A stretch of DNA of 10,429 nucleotides from Baffinella frigidus (GCA_026770585.1 MU646311.1:480250-490678); one strand, 5' to 3'; counted from the stretch's first letter, positions 1-5,884 are shown. Notes: generated by a model not told the origin, from the sequence alone. Translations and numbers: made by a program.

Positions 1-370
1 GAACCCCGAACCCTCAACCCTCAACCCTGCACCCTGAACCCTGAACCTTGAACCCTGAAACCTAAACCCTACACCCTTAACCCTTAACCCTCACCCCTAC
101 ACCCTGAAACCTGAACCCTGAGCTCTGAACCCTGAACCCTGAGCCCTGAACCCCCTGAACTCTGAACCACAAACTCCCTGAACCCTGAACCCCAAACCCT
201 AAACACTGAACACTGAACATTGAACATCGAACACTCAACCCCAAACCCCAGACTCTAAAATTTCACACACCCCAACCCTGCACCCCAAACCCTACACCCG
301 AAACCTGAAACCCCAAGCCCCAAGCCCCAAGCCCCAAGCCCCAAACCCGAAACCCCAAACTCCAAACCAG
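1..370 (+). repeat. degenerate telomere-like 7-mer array
   Basis: Almost every 7 bases carry a CCC block followed by an A-rich triplet or quartet: mostly CCCTGAA on the left, then CCCTAAA, CACTGAA and a run of CCCCAAG near 313-342. Period 7 is kept while the non-C positions drift. It has no protein-like reading and ends at ACCAG, the putative 3' splice site before a fragment of exon A. It is either the tail of an intron or subtelomeric DNA; the AG boundary favours an intron. Confidence 0.85.
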
Positions 371-385
371 GTGCGGGAAGGAAAC
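371..385 (+). pseudogene. exon A stub, copy 1
   Basis: Fifteen bases directly after AAACCAG match the start of exon A (copy 2 at 487) with one change, reading VREGN in phase 0 before the sequence falls back into CCC repeats. The boundary (AAACCAG then GTGCG) is the same as in copy 2. It looks like a duplicated 3' splice site with only the first codons of its exon. Confidence 0.5.
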
Positions 386-484
386 CCCAAGCCCTAAACC
401 CTAAACCCTAAACCCTAAACCCTAAACCCGAAACCCGAAACCCGAAACCCGAAACCCGAAACCCGAAACCCGAAACCCGAAACC
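386..484 (+). repeat. CCCTAAA then CCCGAAA array
   Basis: A clean stretch: about five perfect CCCTAAA units followed by about eight perfect CCCGAAA units, with a sharp switch near 427. The switch suggests the variant unit spread as a block rather than by independent mutation. The array ends directly in ACCAG, the putative acceptor of exon A copy 2. Confidence 0.9.
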
Positions 485-486
485 AG

Positions 487-545
487 GTGCGAGAAGGAGA
501 CGTGATGTGTGTGGACCCGAAAGAGTTTGCGAAGACTCTCGCGTG
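487..545 (+). CDS. putative exon A (VREGDVMCVDPKEFAKTLA)
   Basis: An island after AAACCAG that opens in phase 0 and reads VREGDVMCVDPKEFAKTLA, with the last two bases before a GTACAC donor making a W codon with the next base. At 59 nt it would leave a phase-2 junction. Part of it occurs again at 859-878 and, inverted, at 1068-1085, so it was once a mobile or duplicated segment. The peptide is charged and helix-like and I recognise no family. The flanks are telomere-like repeat upstream and the duplicated CCACTCCCTAGTG block downstream. A frame starting with GTG at 507 runs on through the repeats but looks fortuitous. Confidence 0.45.
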
Positions 546-567
546 GTACACCCTAATCCCCACCACT

Positions 568-600
568 CCCTAGTGACTAGGGACTCCCTAGTGACTAGGG
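568..600. repeat. tandem pair of 15-bp near-palindromes
   Basis: CCCTAGTGACTAGGG occurs at 568-582 and again at 586-600, separated by ACT. Each is symmetric around its central base, so each can form a small hairpin. The same block without the second unit, and with a change, occurs at 1047-1060. This shows that the exon A downstream intron was duplicated with its exon. Confidence 0.8.
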
Positions 601-858
601 CGTGGTGCTTAGGGCGTCACCCCTCAACTACTTCCCCTGGCGCGTTTATCCCTAGGATCCCACTGCACACCCCCTCCCCAACGCGGAATCCGAGTTTGGC
701 CGGAGTTGACTGTCGAGGAGGGCCGCCACGGTCCGCGCGCCACCGTGCGAATTGTATGACCTACGGGTCGCCCTACGGTAGGAGGTGGCTAGCAAATTCT
801 TGTGGGTGTGGCCTATATATGATAGATGGACGGCTTATTTGGACGTGACGGTAGTAAC
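601..858. other. non-repetitive stretch, no gene recognised
   Basis: This is more GC-rich and largely free of 7-mers. It contains CCTAGGATCC (650-659) and CCTACGG twice near 760-780, followed by GTAGGAGG. These words are shared with the foldback family at 4331-4444 and 9135-9314, so a decayed relative may lie here. The open frames through it have no protein-like features. Confidence 0.4.
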
Positions 859-878
859 TTTGCGAAGACTCTCGCGTG
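859..878 (+). pseudogene. exon A 3' fragment, copy 3
   Basis: Twenty bases identical to the last part of exon A (FAKTLA then a partial codon), followed by a GTAAAC donor that fits the usual GTRA pattern better than the GTACAC of copy 2. The upstream part of the exon is missing. The 140-bp foldback element begins seven bases after the GT. Confidence 0.55.
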
Positions 879-885
879 GTAAACC

Positions 886-1025
886 TTATCCGGGGAAACC
901 TATTTTTCTTTCATTTGATGGCAACGAAAATTACTACACAAATGCTTTAATATTGCTAATAAGAACGAATTGTGTTGTAATTTTTGTTGCCATCAGATGA
1001 AAGAAAAATAGGTTTCCCCGGATAA
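886..1025. mobile_element. 140-bp foldback element (MITE or introner-like)
   Basis: The left arm (886-941) and right arm (970-1025) are 56 bases each and are reverse complements with three mismatches, around a 28-base AT-rich loop. The ends read TTATCCGGGG...CCCCGGATAA. The three bases on each side are ACC (883-885 and 1026-1028), consistent with a 3-bp target duplication. The related locus at 546-582 carries no insert, which fits insertion into a copy. It encodes no protein, so it would be non-autonomous. It sits just inside a putative 5' splice site. Confidence 0.8.
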
Positions 1026-1060
1026 ACCCCTCATCCCCACCACTCCCTAGTGACAAGGGT
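1026..1060 (+). repeat. copy of the exon A downstream block
   Basis: The sequence after the foldback (CTCATCCCCACCACTCCCTAGTGAC) resumes the same intron sequence that follows exon A copy 2 at 551-576. With the element removed, 859-885 plus 1026-1060 aligns as a second copy of 527-582. Confidence 0.7.
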
Positions 1061-1067
1061 TTGTTAT

Positions 1068-1085
1068 GCGGGAGTCTTCGCAAAC
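1068..1085 (-). pseudogene. inverted fragment of exon A
   Basis: The reverse complement reads GTTTGCGAAGACTCCCGC, identical to 525-542 except at one base. It lies opposite copy 3 (859-878), so those two form an outer inverted repeat around the 140-bp element. Either exon sequence has been captured as terminal repeats, or part of the exon derives from an element end. Confidence 0.6.
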
Positions 1086-1271
1086 ACTACACCCTAAACC
1101 ACTGCATGAACACTGCACCCTAAAGCCACTGCCTGGCACTTCATCCTAAACTATAAACTAAAAACTATAAACCTCAATCCCCAATCCCTAAACCCCACAC
1201 CCTAAATCCAAACCCCCCAACACAAAACCCCTGAACCCCTGAACCCGAAACCCTGACCCCTGAACCCCACA
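1086..1271 (+). repeat. degenerate 7-mer array
   Basis: Loosely periodic CCCTAAA, CCACTGC and CTATAAA variants, with a cleaner CCCCTGAACCC block near 1225-1265. It ends at ACACCAG before putative exon B. Confidence 0.75.
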
Positions 1272-1275
1272 CCAG

Positions 1276-1321
1276 GCATCCGAAGCCTTCGCGATCCGGC
1301 GTGCTGCAGCGCGCACTCACA
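1276..1321 (+). CDS. putative exon B (ASEAFAIRRAAARTH)
   Basis: A 46-nt non-repetitive island between ACACCAG and GTAAACCC. In phase 0 it reads ASEAFAIRRAAARTH plus one base, an alanine/arginine-rich helix-like stretch. The donor GTAAACCC is itself the first unit of the following 7-mer array, so the repeat supplies the 5' splice signal. No second copy was seen. The other frames are also open over this length, so the assignment is tentative. Confidence 0.35.
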
Positions 1322-1641
1322 GTAAACCCCTAAACCCCAAACACTCAACACTAAACACTGACTAAACACTGACACTGAACACTGAACACTAAACATTAAA
1401 CCCTATACCCTAAACCCGAAACCCTAAACCCAGTAATCCCCTAAACCCTAAACCCCGTACCCTTGCCCTAAACCCTAAACCCGAAACCCTAAACCCTAAA
1501 CCCTATACCCTAAACCCTGAACACTCATCACTAAACACTAACACTAAACACTAAACACTAAACATTAAACCCTAAACCCTAAACCCTAAACCCTAAACCC
1601 TAAACCATAAACCATAAACTCTAAACCCTAAACCCTAAACC
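1322..1641 (+). repeat. CCCTAAA / CACTAAA array filling a putative intron
   Basis: A 320-base run of CCCTAAA, CCCGAAA, CACTAAA and CACTGAA units from GTAAAC to ACCAG. Blocks of CACTAAA alternate with perfect CCCTAAA blocks (near 1568-1605 and 1622-1638). It would make a complete GT-AG intron composed almost only of telomere-like repeat. Confidence 0.85.
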
Positions 1642-1643
1642 AG

Positions 1644-1690
1644 GACGCTCGATCCAAGCGAGAAGGAATCGTGTCAAGAGCGCTCAAGCA
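1644..1690 (+). CDS. putative exon C (DARSKREGIVSRALKQ)
   Basis: An island after AAACCAG. In phase 0 it reads DARSKREGIVSRALK with a possible Q at the boundary. The 3' limit is unclear: a GC-type donor may follow CAG at 1691-1692, or a GT lies inside at 1671. It resembles exon L (7448-7496) in its start, a SK-x-E-E/G pattern followed by a leucine/arginine helix, so it may be an old relative of that exon. No function can be named. Confidence 0.3.
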
Positions 1691-1749
1691 GGCACCACAA
1701 ACCCTCACGAAACCCTCCCAAAACCTTTCAGAACCCCTCCAAAAATCAT

Positions 1750-1955
1750 CTCTACACCCTCCCTACACCCTCCCTACACCCTCCCTACACCCTCCCTACA
1801 CCCTCCCTACACCCTCCCCACACCCTCCCTACACCCTCCCTACACCCTCCCTACACCCTCCCTACACCCTCCCTACACCCTCCCCACACCCTCCCCTCAC
1901 ACTCCCTACACCCTCCCTACACCCTACACCCGTACACCCTACACCCGTACACCAT
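1750..1955 (+). repeat. 11-bp minisatellite CACCCTCCCTA
   Basis: About 15 units of CACCCTCCCTA, with occasional CACCCTCCCCA variants, degrade into TACACCCGTACACC at the end. The strand is almost purely C, T and A. It translates as a PSLHPPYTL-type repeat in one frame, which is a by-product of an 11-bp period. The opposite strand occurs at 2553-2632. Confidence 0.9.
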
Positions 1956-2120
1956 AAACCTTGCCCCCGAAATCAGAAACCCGACTCCCGAAACCCGACA
2001 CCCGAAACCCGAAACCTGAAACCCTCATCCCTCATCCCTCATCCCTCATCCCGAAACCCGAAAGCGTAATCCCAAAACCCGAAACCCGAAACCCGAAACC
2101 CGAAACCTTGAATATCGAAA
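1956..2120 (+). repeat. CCCGAAA / CTCATCC array
   Basis: CCCGAAA units (1979-2010 and 2052-2105) enclose four tandem CCTCATC units (about 2021-2050). It precedes exon D. The translation of this run, NPKPET-like in one frame, is a repeat artefact and not a protein domain. Confidence 0.85.
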
Positions 2121-2143
2121 GCGTGACCCCGAATCGCGCACAG

Positions 2144-2209
2144 GCGGAGGAAACGCCAGCGCCGATGGATGACATCTCCATCACCATCCTCCCCGAAGAC
2201 GAACCCCAG
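2144..2209 (+). CDS. putative exon D, copy 1 (MDDISITILPEDEPQ)
   Basis: A 66-nt exon between CGCACAG and GTCAAC, exactly 22 codons in phase 0: AEETPAP followed by MDDISITILPEDEPQ. It is strongly acidic with a short beta-prone ISITIL core. Copy 2 at 2700-2765 differs at a few bases but only one amino acid (P to A), so most changes are silent. That points to past selection on the protein, or recent duplication. Family unknown. The downstream intron start (NHTPDFEGIS in frame) is also duplicated at 2418. Confidence 0.6.
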
Positions 2210-2470
2210 GTCAACCACACACCGGACTTCGAAGGGATTTCTTGGATAAACCCGGACTGGATAATTCATAAATGACATCATATTCTCCCCGAGGACGAAC
2301 CCCAGGTTCCACTTGAGCTTGAGCACCATCATCTTTACATGTCAGGTTGTCTGGTAGATGATCCGTCAGGAACGTGACCAAACTCACGAAAGTTACCCCC
2401 CGAGGACGAATCCCAGGTTCACCACACACCGGACTTCGAAGGGATTTCTTGAATAACCCAGACTGGAGAG
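2210..2470 (+). repeat. two repeated exon D 3' ends with intron starts
   Basis: The last codons of exon D plus donor recur at 2285-2305 (LPEDEPQ then GTTCCA) and 2397-2415 (PEDESQ then GTTCAC). The following ACACACCGGACTTCGAAGG block occurs at 2217-2240 and again at 2423-2440. These stubs lack the exon start, so they would act only as surplus 5' splice sites. A purine-only GGGAGAGGGAGAG tract follows near 2465-2482. Confidence 0.65.
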
Positions 2471-2552
2471 GGAGAGGGAGAGCAGCACGCCCCCCCCCGC
2501 CATGGAGGGTGCGTCCTCTCGGTCCATCGATGTTTTCCACCACCACGGGGGA

Positions 2553-2632
2553 GGGTGTACGGGTGTAGGGTGTAGAGAGGGTGTAGGGAGGGTGTTGGGA
2601 GGGTGTAGGGAGGGTAGGGGGGAAGGTGTCGG
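2553..2632 (-). repeat. inverted copy of the 11-bp minisatellite
   Basis: GGGTGTAGGGAGGGTGT-type units are the reverse complement of the minisatellite at 1750-1955. The + strand here is G-rich with many GGG runs at short spacing, so it could form a G-quadruplex. The two arrays could also pair with each other across the exon D copy 1 region. Inverted GTTTCGG units follow at 2668-2685. Confidence 0.8.
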
Positions 2633-2699
2633 GTGCGTTCCTCCTCCGCTGAAGAGGCGGAGGCGTGTTTCGGGTTTCGGGTTTCGAACCCCGGAAGAG

Positions 2700-2765
2700 G
2701 CGGAGGAGACGCCGGCGGCGATGGATGACATCTCCATCACCATTCTCCCCGAGGACGAACCCCAG
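2700..2765 (+). CDS. putative exon D, copy 2
   Basis: A 66-nt copy reading AEETPAAMDDISITILPEDE then PQ, in phase 0 and followed by GTTCCT. The acceptor reads AAGAG rather than CACAG. The intron repeats just upstream are inverted (GTTTCGG) relative to the rest of the window, so the copy was probably joined here by a rearrangement. A shorter AAGAGGCGGAGGCG at 2652-2665 repeats the acceptor and first codons once more. Confidence 0.55.
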
Positions 2766-2978
2766 GTTCCTCTCAAACTACTCGAGAATGCTGGAGGATC
2801 CTATTTACATGTGGGGTTGTAAATATTTGTACCAGGATAGGGTCTTCCAACCTCGCGCATGTGCTAATTTTGCAGAGTTACGTGCGCAATCAACGAAAGT
2901 TACTACACAAGTCCGCGAATAAGTTGAATGTTAATGGAAAACGGACTTCATTAAACTTGAACGTGTTTCCGGATGAAG
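2766..2978 (+). other. AT-richer non-repetitive stretch
   Basis: No recognisable gene. The sequence is unlike the 7-mer arrays and may be original intron. Its end, ACGTGTTTCCGGATGAAG, carries the CCGGATnAAG motif seen before exon J copy 1 and exon K copy 4, then GTGGAG, the first two codons of exon E. After those six bases it drops into CCGAAA repeats, so it is an acceptor with an exon stub. Confidence 0.45.
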
Positions 2979-2984
2979 GTGGAG

Positions 2985-3160
2985 AAACCGAAACCGAAAC
3001 CGAAACCTAATCCTAAAAACTTAACCTAAACCTAAACTCTGAACCCCAAACCCCAAACCCCAAACCCCAAACCCCAAACCCCAAACCCCAAACCCCAAAC
3101 CCCAAACCCCAAACCCCAAACCCTAAATGTAAACCCTAAACCTTAAACCCTACACCCTCA
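2985..3160 (+). repeat. CCGAAA, CCCCAAA and CCCTAAA array
   Basis: A short hexamer run (CCGAAA) changes to about 10 near-perfect CCCCAAA units (3043-3120) and then to CCCTAAA variants. It ends in CCCTCAAG at the acceptor of exon E copy 1. The CCCCAAA block is one of the purest in the window. Confidence 0.9.
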
Positions 3161-3162
3161 AG

Positions 3163-3219
3163 GTGGAGCCTCTACTGAAGCACGTGAAGATGCTCCACGA
3201 CTTCTCAGAGAGGCTCCAG
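3163..3219 (+). CDS. putative exon E, copy 1 (VEPLLKHVKMLHDFSERLQ)
   Basis: A 57-nt exon from CTCAAG to GTCACA: 19 codons in phase 0 reading VEPLLKHVKMLHDFSERLQ, amphipathic and helix-like. Three further copies follow at 3364, 3765 and 3983. A second frame is also open and reads EAREDAPRLLREAPG, which resembles a tetratricopeptide helix in the other copies (EDALRLLREAP). The phase-0 boundaries shared with other exons favour the first frame. The CAG|GTCAC donor is preserved in three of four copies. Confidence 0.5.
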
Positions 3220-3235
3220 GTCACACTCCGAACCC

Positions 3236-3340
3236 TTTGATGGTCAAACGGCCACTTGCACCCTACCTGGCATTTGACCATCAATATGGCCTGGCCTTTG
3301 ACCATCAATATGGGCCTGACGTTTTGACTCCATGAATCCT
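3236..3340. repeat. TTTGACCATCAA motif cluster, first group
   Basis: TTTGATGGTCAAA at 3236-3248 (reverse orientation) is followed by TTTGACCATCAA at 3273-3284 and 3297-3308, then a decayed copy near 3320. The spacing is about 24 bases with CCTGGC in between. The motif itself can fold (TTTGA/TCAAA arms). Confidence 0.75.
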
Positions 3341-3363
3341 GGCTGGCTGGCGTTTGCCCATCG

Positions 3364-3411
3364 CTTCGGAAGCATGTGAAGATGCTCTGCGACTTCTCCG
3401 AAACGCTCCAG
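3364..3411 (+). pseudogene. exon E, copy 2 (5' end decayed)
   Basis: Reads LRKHVKMLCDFSETLQ to a CAG|GTCACA donor. The first three codons (VEP) and a clear AG acceptor are not preserved, since upstream reads GCCCATCG. It could still be used through an upstream AG, but looks like a partial copy. Confidence 0.5.
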
Positions 3412-3419
3412 GTCACATA

Positions 3420-3469
3420 CCGAACCCTTTGATGGTCAAACTGCCTCACGTTTCCATCGAAGGGTTCGG
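3420..3469. repeat. small foldback after exon E copy 2
   Basis: CCGAACCCTTTGATGG (3420-3435) faces CCATCGAAGGGTTCGG (3454-3469): 16-base arms with one mismatch and an 18-base loop. The same structure follows exon E copies 3 and 4, always about eight bases or more after the donor. Confidence 0.8.
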
Positions 3470-3750
3470 AACCGCGCCGAATCCCCACTACCTGACGATT
3501 CACACAATCCGTTGTGTATCTTAGGGCTTCCAACGCCGAAGATAAGGGTGAGAATTCTATTTTACCATAAAACAAAGGCGGAAACTGTCATAAATTGGCT
3601 TTGGAAGTCTTTGTAAACTGCAGATTCTCTACCGTTACTTAAGTTGACGGAGGTTCCACTTTTGTTTTGAGACGTTCCACTCTCGACTTTTGTCTCGGCG
3701 GGCAGCGCTTTAGAGGAATGTCATGTTCCGAGATTAAGTTGTAACTACTC
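3470..3750. other. non-repetitive stretch, no gene recognised
   Basis: I see no exon-like island with matching copies here and no 7-mer array. Moderately AT-rich, with several T-rich runs. It ends in TCCGAACCCTTTGAAAG, the left end of the small foldback family, directly before exon E copy 3. Confidence 0.5.
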
Positions 3751-3764
3751 CGAACCCTTTGAAA

Positions 3765-3818
3765 GAGCCGTTGCGGAATCATGCGAAGATGCTCTGCGAC
3801 TTCTCCGAGGGGCTCCGG
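3765..3818 (+). pseudogene. exon E, copy 3
   Basis: Reads EPLRNHAKMLCDFSEGLR, 18 codons, then GTCACT; the Q codon CAG became CGG, so the donor is CGG|GTCAC. The acceptor side reads CTTTGAAAGAG, where AAAG|AG could serve. It is the longest-surviving duplicate after copy 1. Confidence 0.5.
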
Positions 3819-3834
3819 GTCACTTACAACCTCA

Positions 3835-3905
3835 CCGAACCCTTTGATGGTCAAACGGTGTGCCTTGATGGTCAAACTGCCTCGCGTTTTCATCAAAGGG
3901 TTCGG
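3835..3905. repeat. small foldback after exon E copy 3
   Basis: CCGAACCCTTTGATG (3835-3849) pairs with CATCAAAGGGTTCGG (3891-3905), a perfect 15-base match. The loop contains a tandem TTGATGGTCAAAC (3844-3856 and 3864-3876). Confidence 0.85.
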
Positions 3906-3982
3906 AACCCCACTACCTGGTGTTTGACCATCAATCTGGGCCTGGCGTTTGACCATGAATATTGGCTAGCGTTTGCCTATCC

Positions 3983-4030
3983 CTGCGGAGGCATATGAAG
4001 ATGCTCTGCGACTTCTCAGAGAGGCTCCAG
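3983..4030 (+). pseudogene. exon E, copy 4
   Basis: Reads LRRHMKMLCDFSERLQ to CAG|GTCACT. Upstream (GCCTATCC) it lacks the VEP codons, as copy 2 does. In the alternative frame a long open reading (EAYEDALRLLREAPG) continues to 4227 without a stop, through the foldback. That is either chance or an exonised intron. Confidence 0.5.
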
Positions 4031-4046
4031 GTCACTTGCACCCCCT

Positions 4047-4116
4047 CCGAACCCTTGATGGAAACGCGAGACAGTTTGACCAGCAAGGCTTACCGTTTGA
4101 CCATCAAAGGGTTCGG
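4047..4116. repeat. small foldback after exon E copy 4
   Basis: CCGAACCCTTGATGG (4047-4061) faces CCATCAAAGGGTTCGG (4101-4116), one base different in length. The loop holds GTTTGACCAGCAA and GTTTGACCATCAA. Confidence 0.75.
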
Positions 4117-4330
4117 ATTGCAAGTGAACTGGAGCCTCCCGTCCGTGAACAACTAGAAGGTGCACGTAGCCAGACGGTGGACTACGAACCTTTCATCAAA
4201 AGTCAACTTACCTCAAGTTCTTATTGATTTTTCTAATGCAAATTGGTCACAAAACACCCCGGAATCCGGGGTCAACGAAACCCTCGTAGCCCGCCGAGTA
4301 GAGGGGGGTTGGAATGATGTAACTCACATC
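4117..4330. other. non-repetitive stretch with a perfect 15-bp palindrome
   Basis: No copy of any exon family was found. CCCCGGAATCCGGGG at 4257-4271 is perfectly symmetric around its central A. A possible exon-like island after CTAGAAG at 4160 (VHVARRW in phase 0) has no duplicate and no clear donor, so it is not called. Confidence 0.4.
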
Positions 4331-4444
4331 GTAGTTAGGCCTACGGGATTGCCTATGAACTCCTACCGTAGGCCGAGACTTTTTGGTCCTAGGATCCCTC
4401 GGCCTACGGTAGGAGGTCCTAGGCAATGCCGTAGGCCTAACTAC
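4331..4444. mobile_element. foldback element family 2, copy 1
   Basis: Arms of 47 bases (4331-4377 and 4398-4444) pair with three mismatches around a 20-base loop ending in CCTAGGATCC. The ends read GTAGTTAGGCCTACGG. The right flank continues into CCCCATTTTCAGGCCGTTA, which copy 2 carries at both ends, so this copy has lost its outer left end. No coding capacity. Confidence 0.85.
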
Positions 4445-4469
4445 CCCATTTTCAGGCCGTTAGCCTATG

Positions 4470-4715
4470 GATGTAACTCACATCGTGCTCTTCTCTCTGG
4501 GACTGACATACTCACATAGTGCTCTTCGAATGATCTACTCACATAGTGCGCTTCGATGCCGGTTGGTAGGTAGGTAGGTCGGTAGGTAGGTAGGTCGGTA
4601 GGTAGGTAGGTAGATGATATACTGACACAGTGCTCTTGGAAGCAGAGAAGGCTCAGTGCTCTTGGATCTACTCACATAGTGCGCTTCGGCATACTGACAG
4701 AGTGCTGTTGGAGGC
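4470..4715 (+). repeat. CTCACATAGTGCTCTTCG repeats with GGTA microsatellite
   Basis: A motif CTnACAnAGTGCnCTTnG occurs about seven times (near 4476, 4511, 4534, 4627, 4653, 4671 and 4693), irregularly spaced. Between them, 4565-4614 is a GGTA tetranucleotide microsatellite with GGTC interruptions. The repeats lead straight into the acceptor of exon M. Confidence 0.75.
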
Positions 4716-4717
4716 AG

Positions 4718-4765
4718 GGAACGGCTTCGCTGTATAACATGGAGATGCGGGAGACCATGCTCTTG
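4718..4765 (+). CDS. putative exon M (GTASLYNMEMRETMLL)
   Basis: A 48-nt exon between GAGGCAG and GTCAAC: 16 codons in phase 0, GTASLYNMEMRETMLL. The GTCAAC donor type is the same as in exons D copy 1 and K copy 5. The donor and following bases recur at 4855-4871 (TGTTGGTCAACCCGAAACC), a stub of only the exon end. Placed after exon E it would give a methionine-rich helical stretch. Family not recognised. Confidence 0.45.
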
Positions 4766-5135
4766 GTCAACCCGAAACCCTACACCATACACCATAATTC
4801 ATAAACCCGAAACCCGAAACCCTGAACCCGAAACGCTCAACACTAAATATTAACTGTTGGTCAACCCGAAACCCTGAACCTTGAACCCGAAACCCGAAAC
4901 CCTATACACATAACCCTAAACACTAAACCCTAACCACTAAACCCTAACCACTAAACCCTAAACCCTCAACACTAACCCCTGAACCCTGAACCCTAAACCA
5001 TAAACCCTAAACCCTAAACTCTAAACCCTACACCCTAAACCCTAAACCCTAAACCCTAAACCCTGAACCCCAAACCCCAAACCCCAAACCCCAAACCAAA
5101 ACCATGAACTCTCAACACTAAACCCCAAACCGCAC
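4766..5135 (+). repeat. mixed CCCGAAA / CCCTAAA / CCCCAAA intron array
   Basis: A 370-base run of 7-mers beginning at the exon M donor, mostly CCCTAAA in the middle (4980-5065) and CCCCAAA near its end. The last 55 bases (5093-5147), including the acceptor, are repeated at 7024-7078 with two mismatches. Confidence 0.85.
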
Positions 5136-5147
5136 CCCCCACAACAG

Positions 5148-5243
5148 TCGGAGCATGAGGTGGGTCGGAGGAGGATGGCGGGACAGCGGGAGGCAAGGGA
5201 GGCACTCAGGACCAATCAGACCAGCGATGTTGGCGGCGTCCAA
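5148..5243 (+). CDS. putative exon G (charged helix)
   Basis: A 96-nt, 32-codon, phase-0 exon from CACAACAG to GTACTG. It starts SEHEVGRRRMAGQREAREAL and ends RTNQTSDVGGVQ. The first 20 residues are alternately acidic and basic with no proline, typical of a long solvent-exposed or coiled-coil helix. Only its acceptor was duplicated elsewhere (7024-7078), without the exon. A later GT could also serve, so the 3' limit is uncertain. Confidence 0.45.
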
Positions 5244-5287
5244 GTACTGCCCACCCTACGAGCTAGCCAACCTGTCTGGCTGCCTAC

Positions 5288-5471
5288 GGCTGAGAACAGA
5301 TCTTGCCGGTGTCTCTGACGGGGATGGTGGGGGCCGGTTTCTGCCGGAACGCAGGAGAGATTCACTTAAGCCTCCTTAAGTACATTCACTTAGACGGCCT
5401 AAGTGAATGCACGCAGGGCTGAGACCCCCGCGTGTTCGTGGCTGAGAACAGATCTTGCCGGTGTCTCTGAC
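5288..5471. repeat. 32-bp direct repeat flanking hairpins
   Basis: GGCTGAGAACAGATCTTGCC and the next 12 bases are identical at 5288-5319 and 5440-5471. Between them CATTCACTTAG (5383-5393) pairs with CTAAGTGAATG (5399-5409), and CTTAAG repeats as a second small hairpin near 5365-5380. The layout resembles a duplicated segment with an inserted palindromic piece. A 17-G run (5478-5494) follows the second repeat. Confidence 0.75.
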
Positions 5472-5477
5472 TGGGTC

Positions 5478-5494
5478 GGGGGGGGGGGGGGGGG
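5478..5494 (+). repeat. 17-base G homopolymer
   Basis: Uninterrupted G run followed by TTTCTGCCCCCCC. Its length is likely to be unstable and error-prone in sequencing. Another G run of about 11 occurs at 7205-7215. Confidence 0.9.
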
Positions 5495-5574
5495 TTTCTG
5501 CCCCCCCACTTGATAACTTGGGGTTGGGCGGCCCCTTGCTGAAAACTCACCCACCAAATCACTAACCTGTACAG

Positions 5575-5668
5575 GGGATTCTGGACCATGCGCGAGCGGA
5601 GCGCGGGGCGATTGCGAGAAGGGCTGAGGCTGAGGCGCAGGAGGCCCTTTTGTCCCGCAAGATGCAAG
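5575..5668 (+). CDS. putative exon F, copy 1 (ALLSRKMQ)
   Basis: A 94-nt exon between CTGTACAG and GTACTC. It reads GILDHARAERGAIARRAEAE then AQEALLSRKMQ plus one base (phase 1). Alanine, arginine and glutamate dominate, as in a coiled-coil or long helix. Copy 2 at 6024-6096 shares RGAxARRAxxEAxEALLSRKMQ. A third fragment of only the 3' end and donor lies at 5885-5905, which shows that the intron repeat between was duplicated together with the exon end. Confidence 0.55.
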
Positions 5669-5678
5669 GTACTCTCAG

Positions 5679-5882
5679 CCATCAACCCTCAACCATCAAC
5701 CCTCAACCATCAACCCTCAACCATCAACCCTCAACCATCAACCCTCAACCATCAACTCTCAACCACCAACCCTCAACCATCAACCCTCAACCATCAACCC
5801 TCAACCCTCAACCCTCAACTCTCAACCCTCAACCATCAACCCTCAACCCTCAACCATCAACTCTCAACCACCAACCCTCAGC
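5679..5882 (+). repeat. CAACCCTCAACCAT minisatellite
   Basis: CAACCCT and CAACCAT 7-mers alternate in a 14-base higher-order unit, about 28 seven-mers in all. It begins ten bases after the exon F donor and ends just before the repeated exon F 3' end. A different 7-mer from the CCCTAAA type, but with the same period. Confidence 0.9.
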
Positions 5883-5884
5883 CC

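Noticed and set aside
1-490. Chromosome-end telomere
   Set aside because: The 7-mers are degenerate, contain exon-like islands, and similar arrays occur throughout the window; a true telomere would be pure and terminal. A subtelomeric position cannot be excluded.
507-848. 113-codon + strand frame from a GTG
   Set aside because: It uses a different phase from exon A, runs through the duplicated palindrome and intron, and has no protein-like features.
1671-2069. 132-codon frame with PSLHPPYTLPT repeats
   Set aside because: It only translates the 11-bp minisatellite and CCCGAAA units; any frame through these repeats is open because the units lack stops.
4160-4215. Extra exon after CTAGAAG (VHVARRW)
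   Set aside because: No second copy, no clear donor, and two frames are open; evidence is weaker than for the called islands.
3973-4227. 85-codon frame containing EAYEDALRLLREAPG, resembling a tetratricopeptide helix
   Set aside because: The exon E boundaries in copy 1 are phase 0 in another frame, and this frame continues through a foldback. It is recorded as the alternative, not chosen.
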